From IMG/VR virus record IMGVR_UViG_3300042458_001472, positions 1 through 33,624 of that record: DNA of 33,624 nt; one strand, 5' to 3'. Source of the DNA: a virus. This document shows, in pieces, positions 1 through 8,472 of this stretch (its first letter is position 1; each line of letters begins with the position of its first letter). A program made the position numbers and the translations under genes. The notes under the pieces are model-generated. The model saw only the letters and a program-made list of their open reading frames with translations. It was not told the origin of the DNA and did not search any database.

Positions 1-2
1 GC

Positions 3-125
3 AATGGTAAAAAGTCAGAAGCAGAACAAACCGCACCGTATGTTGGCGGCATTGATATGTCGGGTGCCCCAAGAAATACGTATCCTAACTTCTCAGCAGA
101 TGTTAACACAGGTAGGAATGTATGA
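3..125 (+). CDS. C-terminal fragment of an upstream late gene (unidentified)
   Basis: An open frame enters from the left edge and ends at TGA 123-125, which overlaps the next start codon (ATGA). About 40 residues are visible, rich in Gly, Asn, Pro and Ser. I cannot identify the family from this tail. In T4 the portal gene 20 and small prohead-core genes lie just upstream of gene 21, so a portal or core protein is a positional guess only. The overlap with the following gene supports real, translationally coupled coding. Confidence 0.5.
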   Translation, partial: NGKKSEAEQTAPYVGGIDMSGAPRNTYPNFSADVNTGRNV

Positions 126-367
126 ACATCATTAAGCCTACGGGCAATTCTATATCACTTACAACACAGAATACAATAAATGGTTCTGCTATAGTCTATG
201 TTGCTGCTACAACAGCTGCACAAGTCAATCTATATAGTAATGCTGCAACCCAATATGCATCGTTTGTAATACCAGCTAATCAGTATATTTTTGTATCCAA
301 AGCGCCAACTGATCTGATGACTGCAAATGTTGCTGTTCTAGTAACACCAGCTGGTTATAGAGGATAA
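122..367 (+). CDS. Small hypothetical structural-region protein (81 aa)
   Basis: This 81-residue protein is rich in Thr, Ala, Asn and Val, with alternating polar and hydrophobic stretches that suggest a beta-rich fold. It starts at an ATG overlapping the TGA of the previous gene and ends one base before the prohead protease gene, so it is part of the capsid operon. T4 carries the small core genes 67 and 68 at this place, but this protein lacks their charged helical character. I do not recognise it. A minor virion or capsid-decoration role is a guess from position. Confidence 0.7.
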   Translation: MNIIKPTGNSISLTTQNTINGSAIVYVAATTAAQVNLYSNAATQYASFVIPANQYIFVSKAPTDLMTANVAVLVTPAGYRG

Positions 368-368
368 G

Positions 369-1046
369 ATGAAGCTCATCACAGAACTTACCGAAGAAAT
401 CGAGTATATTACTGAAGCTAGGGAAGATGGTACCAAGGACCATTATATCCGCGGCATCTTTATGCAAGCTGAAGTACCAAATAAGAATGGTAGAATTTAC
501 AAGCTCCCTGTAATGGAAGCTGCGGTAAATAAGTATATTGAATCTCATATCAAGAATAAGCGTGCATATGGTGAGCTTGGGCATCCATCAGGCCCACAAA
601 TCAATCTTGATCGTGTTTCACATATTATTTCAGAGATTAAGAAAGATGGTAATAACTTCATTGGTAAGGCTAAGTTGACCGATACACCAATGGGTAATAT
701 TGCTAGAGGTCTACTCAAGTCTGGCGCTAATCTGGGTGTATCTTCTCGTGGTATGGGCACACTAAAGCCTAATAAAGAAGGTATTATGGAAGTTCAAAGT
801 GATTTTCATCTTGCCACTGCGGCCGATATTGTAGCAGATCCTTCTGCTCCTAATGCTTTTGTAAAGGGTGTTATGGAGAATGTAGACTGGGTTTATGATG
901 CTTCCAATGATTCTTGGTATCAAGAAAGACTGCATGAAGCTCGTAAGCAAATGCACAAGATGACCACAAATGAAATTGAGAAAAGCAAGCTTGATATTTT
1001 CGAGAGCTTTATTAATGGTCTCTCGTCAAAGAAAAATATAGTATAA
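369..1046 (+). CDS. 21: Prohead core protease, T4 gp21-like
   Basis: This 225-residue protein matches the T4 gp21 prohead protease family (T4 gp21 is about 212 aa). This family of serine proteases cleaves scaffold and capsid proteins during head maturation. Visible marks are the NGRIY region near residue 40, the GELGHPSG segment with the likely catalytic His at residue 72, and NLGVSSRG with the likely catalytic Ser at 125-126. The gene lies in the classic order 21-22-23. It starts two bases after the preceding stop. It is followed by a TATAAATA late promoter that serves the scaffold gene. Confidence 0.92.
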   Translation: MKLITELTEEIEYITEAREDGTKDHYIRGIFMQAEVPNKNGRIYKLPVMEAAVNKYIESHIKNKRAYGELGHPSGPQINLDRVSHIISEIKKDGNNFIGKAKLTDTPMGNIARGLLKSGANLGVSSRGMGTLKPNKEGIMEVQSDFHLATAADIVADPSAPNAFVKGVMENVDWVYDASNDSWYQERLHEARKQMHKMTTNEIEKSKLDIFESFINGLSSKKNIV

Positions 1047-1049
1047 ATA
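1042..1049 (+). promoter_or_regulatory. T4-type late promoter (TATAAATA) for the scaffold gene
   Basis: A perfect TATAAATA octamer sits at the end of the protease gene, 28 bp before the scaffold start. T4 late promoters are this octamer alone, read by RNA polymerase carrying gp55, with the sliding clamp gp45 as activator. Both proteins are encoded in this window. Confidence 0.8.
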
Positions 1050-1076
1050 TTAAAAATCTAAGAAGGGAGATCTATA

Positions 1077-2111
1077 ATGAATCCAGAAGATACTATTAAT
1101 TCAGATTTGGAGCAGATTGATGAATCAATTGCTTCCGATACTCTAAAGGCTGGATCACGTCCAGATACTAATCCAAAGTCTAAGATTGAAGCAATGACTT
1201 CAGTTATTGGTGCTATGCACTCCATGCGTAAGGACGATCTTACTAAGTGGTATACGCAGGCAATGGCTTTGATTGGTAAGGAAGCATCATCACTACCAGC
1301 TGGCGCATCATCTGATGCTAATCAGTCGACTGTAGATATGAGGGGCGGCAAGGGTCCTAAGACTCGCGACGCAATGCCTAAGCTCAATGTTCGTGAAGAT
1401 GTTGAGGAAATGTTTGTAGGTGAAGAACTTTCAGAAGAGTTCAAGGATAAGGCTACAACTCTATTTGAAGCCGCGGTTAATGCCAAGGTTACAGTAGAGC
1501 TTGTCAAGCTTGAAGAAGAGTTTGAACAGAAGCTCAATGAAGAAATTGCAACCGCAGTTGATTCAATCGAGACAGCACTAGACTCATATTTGAGTTATGT
1601 AGTAGAAAAGTGGATGGATTCAAATGAAGTTGCCGTTGAATCTGCTCTACGCAACGAGATCATGGAAGGGTTCATTGACGGACTCAAGGGCCTCTTTGCA
1701 GAACACTATATTGATGTACCTGAGGACAAGGTAGACGTACTTGAAGCTATGGCCACCAAGGTTGAAGAGCTTGAAACAAGTCTGTCTGAAGCAATTGAAG
1801 AGAATGCAGAGCTTAAGGGCCTTGTATCTGAGTCAATGAAGCAGGATGCTATTTCAAATGTTGCCGAAGGTCTGACAATGAACCAGACCGAAAAGTTCTT
1901 TGCCCTAGCCGAAGGTCTTGAATTTGACGGTGACTTGGAAACTTATACAAAGAAGCTCTCAATGGTAAAGGAGAATTACTTTGTGAAGTCAACAGCAAAG
2001 ACCAACCTTGAAGAAGAGACCTTTGAGGGTGACACATCAGCTCCTACCGTATTTGCTGACCCATCGGTTAACAGGTATGTACAGGCCATCTCTAGAACTG
2101 TCAAGAAGTAA
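1077..2111 (+). CDS. 22: Prohead scaffold/core protein, T4 gp22-like
   Basis: This 344-residue protein is very acidic and mostly helical, with long Glu/Lys-rich coiled-coil stretches at roughly residues 100-260. That composition is typical of the T4 gp22 internal scaffold, which is degraded by gp21 once the head shell has formed. It is longer than T4 gp22 (about 269 aa) but near the size of marine T4-type versions. It lies between protease and major capsid genes, behind a TATAAATA promoter and a strong AAGGGAG ribosome site. The assignment rests on position and composition rather than on a catalytic motif. Confidence 0.88.
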   Translation: MNPEDTINSDLEQIDESIASDTLKAGSRPDTNPKSKIEAMTSVIGAMHSMRKDDLTKWYTQAMALIGKEASSLPAGASSDANQSTVDMRGGKGPKTRDAMPKLNVREDVEEMFVGEELSEEFKDKATTLFEAAVNAKVTVELVKLEEEFEQKLNEEIATAVDSIETALDSYLSYVVEKWMDSNEVAVESALRNEIMEGFIDGLKGLFAEHYIDVPEDKVDVLEAMATKVEELETSLSEAIEENAELKGLVSESMKQDAISNVAEGLTMNQTEKFFALAEGLEFDGDLETYTKKLSMVKENYFVKSTAKTNLEEETFEGDTSAPTVFADPSVNRYVQAISRTVKK

Positions 2112-2116
2112 AAGTT

Positions 2117-2124
2117 TATAAATA
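2117..2124 (+). promoter_or_regulatory. T4-type late promoter (TATAAATA) for the major capsid gene
   Basis: A perfect TATAAATA lies between the scaffold stop and the capsid start, 28 bp before the ATG, with GAAAGGA as the ribosome site. The spacing matches that upstream of gene 22. Confidence 0.8.
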
Positions 2125-2151
2125 AAACAAACCTTACAGAAAGGAAAAATT

Positions 2152-3531
2152 ATGTATCTACAGGAAGAAATTCAAAAGAAGTGGGCTCCTATTCTTGAGC
2201 ACGCTGATTTGGCGCCAATCAAGGATGCTCACAGGCGTTCAGTTACCGCTGTTCTCTTAGAGAACACAGAAAGGGCTCTCCGTGAGTCTGCTGCACACGG
2301 CCAGTTCCAGACTATTATGGAAACTGTATCCAACGTACCTCTGAACAACATGGGTGGTTCAAGCTCAACTGCTGGTTCGGGTGCTATCGACACGTTTGAT
2401 CCAGTACTGATCAGCCTGGTTCGTAGGTCAATGCCTAATCTGATTGCTTATGATGTTTGCGGCACACAGCCAATGACTGGTCCTACAGGCCTTATCTTTG
2501 CTATGCGCTCACGTTATGCTGCTAATGCAACAACTGCTAATGCTCTGGCAGGTGGTGAGACATTCTTCAACGAAGTTAATACTTCATTCTCATCTGTTGT
2601 ATCTGGCGCAAATACTTTCGGTCAGAAGTTTGTTGGATCAATCCCAGGCGACAGCAACACCAGCGGTCTCTCTGCGGTTAATACCTATAACACCGGTACA
2701 GGCATGAGCACAGCTCAGGCAGAAGCTCTAGGTGCTGACAGCAATACAATGTTTGCTTCAATGGCATTCTCAATTGAGAAGGTTACAGTGACCGCAAAGT
2801 CACGTGCGCTCAAGGCAGAATATACCATGGAACTGGCACAGGACCTGAAGGCAATCCACGGCCTTGATGCAGAAACAGAACTTTCAAACATTCTGTCTGC
2901 TGAAATCCTTGCTGAAATCAACCGTGAAGTTGTTCGTACAATCAACATCACCGCTGTCCCAGGTGCACAGGACAACGTAACAACTGCAGGTGTATTCGAC
3001 CTTGATACAGACTCTAACGGCCGTTGGTCAGTTGAGAAGTTCAAGGGCCTTATGTTCCAGCTAGAGCGTGAAGCTAACCAGATTGCTAAGCAGACTCGTC
3101 GTGGTAAGGGTAACATTGTTATCTGCTCTTCTGACGTAGCATCCGCTCTGCAGATGGCAGGTGTACTTGACTACGCTCCTGCTCTAAACTCCAACAACCT
3201 ACAGGTTGACGATACAGGTAATACCTTTGCCGGTGTTCTGAATGGCCGTCTGAAGGTCTACATCGATCCATATGCAATCGGTGGTAACTACCTGACTGTT
3301 GGTTATAAGGGTTCTAGCGCATTCGACGCTGGTATCTTCTACTGCCCATATGTTCCTCTACAGATGGTACGTGCGGTTGATCAGGGCACATTCCAGCCTA
3401 AGATTGGTTTCAAGACCAGATACGGCATGGTTGCTAACCCATTTGCTCAGGGCATCGACGTCGGTTCGGGCGCACTGACAATCAATACCAACAAGTACTA
3501 CCGCCGCGTAATCGTTAATAACCTTATGTGA
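2152..3531 (+). CDS. 23: Major capsid protein, T4 gp23-like
   Basis: This 459-residue HK97-fold capsid subunit is T4 gp23-like (T4 gp23 is 521 aa, shorter in marine relatives). Visible signatures are the PNLIAYDVCGTQPMTGPTGL segment near residues 88-107, the family hallmark around the E-loop, and the C-terminal YCPYVPLQM and GFKTRYGMVANPF segments. As in T4, the N-terminal helical region (about residues 1-65) is expected to be removed by the gp21 protease. A hairpin and a rho-independent terminator follow. Codons are strongly biased, as expected for the most abundant virion protein. Confidence 0.96.
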   Translation: MYLQEEIQKKWAPILEHADLAPIKDAHRRSVTAVLLENTERALRESAAHGQFQTIMETVSNVPLNNMGGSSSTAGSGAIDTFDPVLISLVRRSMPNLIAYDVCGTQPMTGPTGLIFAMRSRYAANATTANALAGGETFFNEVNTSFSSVVSGANTFGQKFVGSIPGDSNTSGLSAVNTYNTGTGMSTAQAEALGADSNTMFASMAFSIEKVTVTAKSRALKAEYTMELAQDLKAIHGLDAETELSNILSAEILAEINREVVRTINITAVPGAQDNVTTAGVFDLDTDSNGRWSVEKFKGLMFQLEREANQIAKQTRRGKGNIVICSSDVASALQMAGVLDYAPALNSNNLQVDDTGNTFAGVLNGRLKVYIDPYAIGGNYLTVGYKGSSAFDAGIFYCPYVPLQMVRAVDQGTFQPKIGFKTRYGMVANPFAQGIDVGSGALTINTNKYYRRVIVNNLM

Positions 3532-3599
3532 GGTATCACTTTTCTAGATAGGAGATATACTATTTTGTCATATCTCCTATCATAGAATTAGTATAAAAT

Positions 3600-3629
3600 A
3601 CTCCTAGGGGAAACTTTAGGAGTTTTTTT
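3600..3629 (+). terminator. Rho-independent terminator after the capsid gene
   Basis: The stem ACTCCTA / TAGGAGT (3600-3606 / 3617-3623) has a purine-rich loop and a run of seven T. It ends right at the ATG of the homing endonuclease gene. A second, longer hairpin with an 11-bp stem (ATAGGAGATAT / ATATCTCCTAT) lies just upstream at about 3548-3580 and has no T-run. It may protect the capsid mRNA. Confidence 0.8.
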
Positions 3630-4259
3630 ATGTCTGAAAAATATGGCTTTATCTATGTTTGGTTTGATAAAAAGTACAAAAGATACTACGTAGGTTCTCA
3701 TTGGGGTAATGAAAATGATGGTTATGTTTGCTCATCTCGGATGATGAGACAATCATATAATCGAAGATCTGATGACTTTAAACGTAGAATAGTCAAGAGG
3801 ATCTATACAAATAGAAAAGATCTTCTTATAGAAGAAGAGCGCTGGTTGTCTATGATTGATCCAAATAAGACAACACCAAGAAATACTACTGCCGAATCTA
3901 GAACAAATGTACGATATTATAACATTAAGCTCGGAACACAAAATCAATGGTGGTCTGATATTGATTCTAGCAAAACTGTTGGTGAAAAAATTTCAGCGGC
4001 TAAGAAAGGCAAGTCTATCCCTTGCACACCTGAAAAGGCTGCAGCTATCTCTGAAGCAAAGAAAAAGAAGTTTGCCGAACGCGGTGGCATGAGTGATGAA
4101 CATAAAGCTGCACTGACTGGTATTAAAAAGAAGCCTCATACGGATGAATGGAAGCAACAAAACTCCGAGCGGTTTAAACAGATATGGTCAGACCCGGAGT
4201 TTAGAGCTAGACAAGCTGAATCCAGAAAAGCAGCATGGGTCAAAAGAAAAGCTATATAA
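3630..4259 (+). CDS. Freestanding GIY-YIG homing endonuclease with NUMOD3 repeats
   Basis: This 209-residue protein starts with a GIY-YIG nuclease core: GFIYVWF near residue 6 and YYVGSH near residue 19, then the conserved Arg and Glu region (RRIVKRIY, EEERWL). After residue about 110 come DNA-binding NUMOD3-type modules, EKISAAKKGK and DEHKAALTGIKKK. The tail is basic. It resembles the Seg endonucleases of T4, which cut uninfected alleles to spread themselves. It sits alone between the capsid and tail tube genes, flanked by terminators. Its AT-rich codon use differs from that of the capsid gene. It has no good ribosome site of its own, because the terminator hairpin occupies that place. Confidence 0.88.
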   Translation: MSEKYGFIYVWFDKKYKRYYVGSHWGNENDGYVCSSRMMRQSYNRRSDDFKRRIVKRIYTNRKDLLIEEERWLSMIDPNKTTPRNTTAESRTNVRYYNIKLGTQNQWWSDIDSSKTVGEKISAAKKGKSIPCTPEKAAAISEAKKKKFAERGGMSDEHKAALTGIKKKPHTDEWKQQNSERFKQIWSDPEFRARQAESRKAAWVKRKAI

Positions 4260-4262
4260 ATA
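4255..4262 (+). promoter_or_regulatory. T4-type late promoter (TATAAATA) at the end of the endonuclease gene
   Basis: A perfect TATAAATA overlaps the last codons and stop of the endonuclease gene. It would transcribe into the leader of the tail tube gene, through the terminator at 4319-4340. A second, weaker late-like octamer (AATAAATA, 4347-4354) lies after that terminator, 20 bp before the tail tube ATG, and is the likelier direct promoter. Confidence 0.6.
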
Positions 4263-4318
4263 CAATCAATAAGAAGTCCAGAGGCCTTATGTGCCGGCTA
4301 ACTGGATCCAACTTTAAA

Positions 4319-4340
4319 GGGAGCAGTTAGCTCCCTTTTT
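4319..4340 (+). terminator. Rho-independent terminator before the tail tube gene
   Basis: The stem GGGAGC / GCTCCC (4319-4324 / 4330-4335) has loop AGTTA and a T-run. Flanking AAA/TTT extends the stem. An upstream segment, GCTAACTG (about 4298-4305), can pair with CAGTTAGC inside the hairpin, so an alternative fold exists. Confidence 0.75.
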
Positions 4341-4373
4341 GTTGAGAATAAATATTGATCAAAGGAGTTTGTC

Positions 4374-4883
4374 ATGACAGGTATAACTAACAAGAACTTT
4401 CTCTCACCTATCAACTTCAAGTTTGCTATAAAGAGAGCACCTCACGTGAATTTCTTTGTTCAGGGAGTAAATCTACCTGGACTTTCATTGCCTGACATTG
4501 ATGTAAGCAATCCTCTAATCAGAGTTCCATATCCGGGTGATCATCTGCTCTACGATGAGCTTGATTTGTCTTTTAAAGTCGATGAAGACCTAAAGAATTA
4601 CATGGAGATTCATGAATGGCTCCGAGCTTTAGGTAAGAGGTCATATGACGAATATAAAACTCTCACACAGAAAATCAGTACAACTGGTGAAGGTATCCGC
4701 TCTGATATGACTCTTACAGTACTGACAAGCAATAGGAATGCAAACTATTCAGTTACATTCAAAGATGCCTTTCCTATAAAGCTATCCGGCATAAACTTTG
4801 ACGTAACATCATCAGATGTCGACTATGTCCAGGCTTCAGCTACATTTAGGTATGTCACTTATGATATAACTAAAGTCATTTAG
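4374..4883 (+). CDS. 19: Tail tube protein, T4 gp19-like
   Basis: This 169-residue protein is close in length to T4 gp19 (163 aa), the subunit that polymerises as the inner tube of the contractile tail. Family features are the start NKNFLSPINFKFAIKRAP, the VNLPGLSLPDIDVSNP region, and the C-terminal beta strands ending in VQASATFRYVTYDI. It has its own late-like promoter and a GGAG ribosome site. In T4, gene 19 lies left of the capsid block. Here it follows gene 23, separated only by a homing endonuclease, so the order is rearranged. Confidence 0.92.
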   Translation: MTGITNKNFLSPINFKFAIKRAPHVNFFVQGVNLPGLSLPDIDVSNPLIRVPYPGDHLLYDELDLSFKVDEDLKNYMEIHEWLRALGKRSYDEYKTLTQKISTTGEGIRSDMTLTVLTSNRNANYSVTFKDAFPIKLSGINFDVTSSDVDYVQASATFRYVTYDITKVI

Positions 4884-4945
4884 CAATTTACAACTGTCAG
4901 AATGTATGATATTATGTCATATATTTTGGTGGTAAAGGACTAGTT

Positions 4946-5380
4946 GTGAAGTTTGAAGATATCTTTGACGAATGGAAGACCGACAGTGAGATTGACAAGA
5001 CTGATCTCGGCAATGAAAGTCTAAAGATCCCTAGGCTACATCATAAGTATTATATGATGTTAGTGTCCGAAAAGGCTTCTCTCAAGAAGCTAGATGCTCA
5101 GATGAAGCAGCTTAGACTTTCCAAGTATGAATTTTACAGTCAAGGTCATACTGAGGAAACCAAAAAACTCGGCTGGGAACTACCACCACGAGGAATTATC
5201 CTTAAAGCAGACATACCCATGTATATTGAGAGTGATAATGACATCATCGACTTATCACTCAAGATCGGGATGCAAGGAGAGAAGGTAGAATTTCTAGAGT
5301 CCATCATTAAGTCTCTACACAATAGGAACTTCTTGATTAAAAACGCAATCGACTTTATAAAGTATTTGTCAGGGGTGTGA
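4946..5380 (+). CDS. uvsY: Recombination mediator, UvsY-like
   Basis: This 144-residue, charged helical protein is close in size to T4 UvsY (137 aa). UvsY loads UvsX recombinase onto ssDNA coated with gp32. Similarity is clear in the N-terminal acidic MKFEDIFDEWKTDSEID segment, the central basic helices (KKLDAQMKQLRLSKYEFY), and the C-terminal helix ending IKNAIDFIKYL. The start is GTG with AAAGGA upstream. Its stop overlaps the uvsW start (TGATG), so the two are translationally coupled as in many T4 relatives. Confidence 0.88.
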   Translation: MKFEDIFDEWKTDSEIDKTDLGNESLKIPRLHHKYYMMLVSEKASLKKLDAQMKQLRLSKYEFYSQGHTEETKKLGWELPPRGIILKADIPMYIESDNDIIDLSLKIGMQGEKVEFLESIIKSLHNRNFLIKNAIDFIKYLSGV

Positions 5381-6819
5381 TGGAAAGAATAATTATAAGA
5401 AAACACAATGAAGTTTATATGAAACTTGACTGTGAACCAAGTTTAATGATGGAAATTTCTACTTTTTTTACGTTTGATGTACCAGGCGCAAAGTTCTCTC
5501 CTGCTTATAAGAATAGAGTATGGGATGGAAAGATACGTCTAGCCAATCAGCTGACTAGACTACTATACACCGGTTTGTTACCCCATCTAGAACAATTCTG
5601 TGCTAGCAGAGAATATGAACTGATACTAGATGGAGACTTTGGTGCAACAGAATTTTCCAGAATAGAGGCCGAAGCCTTTATAAAGAAATTGGCCCCAAAG
5701 CACTATCCAAGAGACTATCAGATAGATGCATTTGTGCATGCGGTCCGAAATCGTAGGTCACTTCTACTCTCACCTACAGGATCCGGTAAGTCACTCATCA
5801 TCTATCTGCTTGCTTGCTATTACAGAACAAAGACTCTCGTCATTGTTCCTACAACTTCACTTGTACATCAGATGGCTTCTGACTTTGAAGATTACGGACT
5901 ACCAAAAGGTATGGTTCATAAGATCATGTCAGGTGAAGAAAAAGATACCGACAAGCCGTTTGTCGTGTCAACATGGCAATCCATCTATAAGCTTCCGAAG
6001 AAGTGGTTCCAACAATTCAACTTAGTCATAGGTGACGAAGCCCACTTATTCAAAGCAAAGTCACTTACTTCCATCCTATCTGCAATGGATACTTGTAAGC
6101 ATAGATTTGGATTTACTGGAACTCTTGATGGTACTCAAACCCATAAGCTTGTTCTAGAAGGTCTATTCGGTGCAGTCAAGAAGGTAACTACCACCGCCGA
6201 CTTGATGGAACAAAAGCACTTAGCAGAACTTACAATCAAAGCGCTACTCTTGAAGTATCCAGAAGTCACAAGAAAAACCATGTGCAAGGCTGAATACCAA
6301 GCTGAGATGGACTTTCTTGTTAGATCTGAAGCTAGGAATAAGTTCATCAAGAACCTTGCTCTATCTCTCAAAGGCAATACGCTACTGCTCTTTCAGTATG
6401 TAGAAAAGCACGGGAAAGTACTTCACGACATGATAGCTAAAGATGCTATCGAACGCAGGGTATTCTTCATCTCTGGTGAAGTGGATGGCAACAAGAGAGA
6501 AGAGATTAGACACATCATCGAGTCCGAAACAGATGCTATCATTGTGGCATCATACGGTACTAGCTCGACAGGTATCAACATCAAGAATCTCTCAAATGTA
6601 GTATTTGCCAGTCCGTCAAAGTCCAGGATTCGGAATCTACAGTCTATCGGTAGAGGGCTTCGTACTTCGGATACAAAGTCTACTGCCACTCTATACGATA
6701 TTGCTGATGACTTATCGTGGAAGTCATCCAAAAATCATACACTTCTCCACTTTGTGGCAAGGATAAAGATTTACAATAGTGAAAAATTCAGGTATAAAGT
6801 CTATAACATAGACATATAG
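5380..6819 (+). CDS. uvsW: ATP-dependent DNA/RNA helicase, UvsW-like
   Basis: This superfamily 2 helicase of 479 residues (T4 UvsW is about 503 aa) unwinds R-loops and branched DNA and helps switch from origin to recombination replication. It has an N-terminal DNA-binding domain (residues 1-95), Walker A SPTGSGKS near 132-139, DEAH near 219-222, motif III-like GFTGTLDGT, and C-terminal motifs including TSSTGINIKN and QSIGRGLRTS. I chose the ATG that overlaps the uvsY stop (TGATG). A GTG one codon upstream is possible but less usual. Confidence 0.94.
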   Translation: MERIIIRKHNEVYMKLDCEPSLMMEISTFFTFDVPGAKFSPAYKNRVWDGKIRLANQLTRLLYTGLLPHLEQFCASREYELILDGDFGATEFSRIEAEAFIKKLAPKHYPRDYQIDAFVHAVRNRRSLLLSPTGSGKSLIIYLLACYYRTKTLVIVPTTSLVHQMASDFEDYGLPKGMVHKIMSGEEKDTDKPFVVSTWQSIYKLPKKWFQQFNLVIGDEAHLFKAKSLTSILSAMDTCKHRFGFTGTLDGTQTHKLVLEGLFGAVKKVTTTADLMEQKHLAELTIKALLLKYPEVTRKTMCKAEYQAEMDFLVRSEARNKFIKNLALSLKGNTLLLFQYVEKHGKVLHDMIAKDAIERRVFFISGEVDGNKREEIRHIIESETDAIIVASYGTSSTGINIKNLSNVVFASPSKSRIRNLQSIGRGLRTSDTKSTATLYDIADDLSWKSSKNHTLLHFVARIKIYNSEKFRYKVYNIDI

Positions 6820-6873
6820 TTTATTTGATGCATAGCTCTCTTATACCATAAACATCATAGAAAGTCAACTACA

Positions 6874-7395
6874 ATGGCAGCAAAGCGGCACTACGTGAAC
6901 AACAAGGACTTCTACCAGGCCATCGTCGACTATCGGGCCAAGGTGGAGAAGGAACCGCTCGCAAGGATTTCAGAGTACATCGGTATGTGTATCTTCAAAA
7001 TTTGCGAGCGGCTCTCCACAAAGCCGAACTTCGTTGGTTACTCGTTCAGGGATGAAATGATCTCTGATGGCATTGAAAATTGCATCAAGGCAGTACTTCT
7101 GTTTGATCCCAATAGGACAAACAATCCTTTTGCTTACTTTACACAGATTGCATGGAATGCCTTCATTCGTAGAATTAGTAATGAGAAGCGAGAGCAGTAC
7201 ATCAAGCATAAAAATGTACAGTACTCGTATTTGTCAGGTGAAATGGATGAAGCATCATACGGTGATACAGGCGGTGGTATGCAAATCAAAAGTAACGACT
7301 TGTCCAATGATATCATTGCAAACTTCGAAAATAAGTTGACAAAGTCAAAAAAGAAGGATAAGATAGTAGGTATAGAGAAATTTGTCGAGGTCTAA
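6874..7395 (+). CDS. 55: Late-promoter sigma factor, T4 gp55-like
   Basis: This 173-residue divergent sigma factor is close to T4 gp55 (185 aa). It directs host RNA polymerase to TATAAATA late promoters, of which several lie in this window. Visible family segments are RDEMISDGIENCIKAVLLFDP, corresponding to sigma region 2, and NPFAYFTQIAWNAFIRRISNEKR, the promoter-recognition and melting part. The C-terminal tail is basic, then acidic and hydrophobic, as needed for clamp binding. The first 45 or so codons are rich in C/G-ending codons, whereas the rest is AT-rich like its neighbours. Confidence 0.93.
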   Translation: MAAKRHYVNNKDFYQAIVDYRAKVEKEPLARISEYIGMCIFKICERLSTKPNFVGYSFRDEMISDGIENCIKAVLLFDPNRTNNPFAYFTQIAWNAFIRRISNEKREQYIKHKNVQYSYLSGEMDEASYGDTGGGMQIKSNDLSNDIIANFENKLTKSKKKDKIVGIEKFVEV

Positions 7396-7398
7396 CAG

Positions 7399-8472
7399 TT
7401 GACAAAAGTAGCAATTATAGCAGATACTCACTGGGGTGTTAGAGGCGATTCTGTGCCCTTCATGGACATGGCACAGAAGTTTATGGCGGACGTGTTCTTT
7501 CATACCCTTAAATCTAAATCCATCCATGACGTTGTGCACTTAGGCGATTTGGTTGATCGCCGAAAGCATATAAGTTACCTTACTGCTAATCGACTCAGAG
7601 CAGACTTCCTGGACAAGCTACAGTTTGGTAAGTACAACACACATATAATAGCAGGTAACCATGACTGCTATTATAAGAACACAAATAGAGTCAATGCACT
7701 TACAGAACTAGTTGATGGAAACTATCCTAACATCAACTGCTACATTGATCCTGAAGAGGTTAATCTTTGTGGCTATAATACTCTTTTTCTACCATGGATA
7801 TGTGACGAAAACCGTGAAAAGAGTATGAAGCTACTGAAGGAAAGTAAAACCAATGTCTGCATGGGTCACCTTGAAATTTCAGGCTTTGAAATGTATAGAG
7901 GCAGCATATCATCTCATGGTGAAAATCGGGACTTATTTGACAAGTTTAATACTACACTGTCTGGTCACTTCCATCATCGTTCTAGTGATGGTAGTATTAC
8001 TTACGTTGGTTCTCACGGCGAGTTTACTTGGTCTGATTATGATGATCCCCGCGGGTTTCACATTCTTGATCTCAAGACACAAGAATTAGAGTTCATCCCT
8101 AATCCATATACCATGTTCAAAAAGGTGTGGTATGATGATAAGGGCAAGGAATTAGATCAAGTACTGCAACTTGATGAAGCTTCTGTCCACGGTAAGTATG
8201 TCAAGCTAATTGTGCAGAACAAAACCAATCCATATTGGTTTGATATGTTTTGTGATAGGCTAGATAAAAGTGGCCCTCTCGGTATGCAGATTGTTGAGGA
8301 CCATTTGAATTTGAATCTTGAGGATGATGAAACAATGGCAATTGAAGCAGAAAGTACTCTAGATGTGTTTAGGAAGCATATCGGACTAGTTCAAGTCCCT
8401 ACTCAGATCAAAGGTAAGTTGGAACTCTTGATCACGGATTTGTATAATCAAGCTATTACAGTAGAAACCTAA
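7399..8472 (+). CDS. 47: Recombination nuclease subunit, T4 gp47-like (Mre11 family)
   Basis: This 357-residue calcineurin-like phosphoesterase is the phage Mre11 subunit, which works with gp46 to resect DNA ends for recombination-dependent replication. Metal-binding motifs are in order: IADTHWG (residues 7-13), GDLVDRR, GNHDCY, GHLE and GHFHH. The start is TTG, four bases after the gp55 stop, with GAGG upstream. No ATG comes early enough to keep the first metal-binding motif. Its stop overlaps the gp46 start (TAATG). Confidence 0.95.
   Translation: MTKVAIIADTHWGVRGDSVPFMDMAQKFMADVFFHTLKSKSIHDVVHLGDLVDRRKHISYLTANRLRADFLDKLQFGKYNTHIIAGNHDCYYKNTNRVNALTELVDGNYPNINCYIDPEEVNLCGYNTLFLPWICDENREKSMKLLKESKTNVCMGHLEISGFEMYRGSISSHGENRDLFDKFNTTLSGHFHHRSSDGSITYVGSHGEFTWSDYDDPRGFHILDLKTQELEFIPNPYTMFKKVWYDDKGKELDQVLQLDEASVHGKYVKLIVQNKTNPYWFDMFCDRLDKSGPLGMQIVEDHLNLNLEDDETMAIEAESTLDVFRKHIGLVQVPTQIKGKLELLITDLYNQAITVET

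Noticed and set aside
7398-7403. TTGACA as a promoter -35 between genes 55 and 47
   Set aside because: It includes the TTG start codon of gene 47 and has no suitable -10 at 17 bp.
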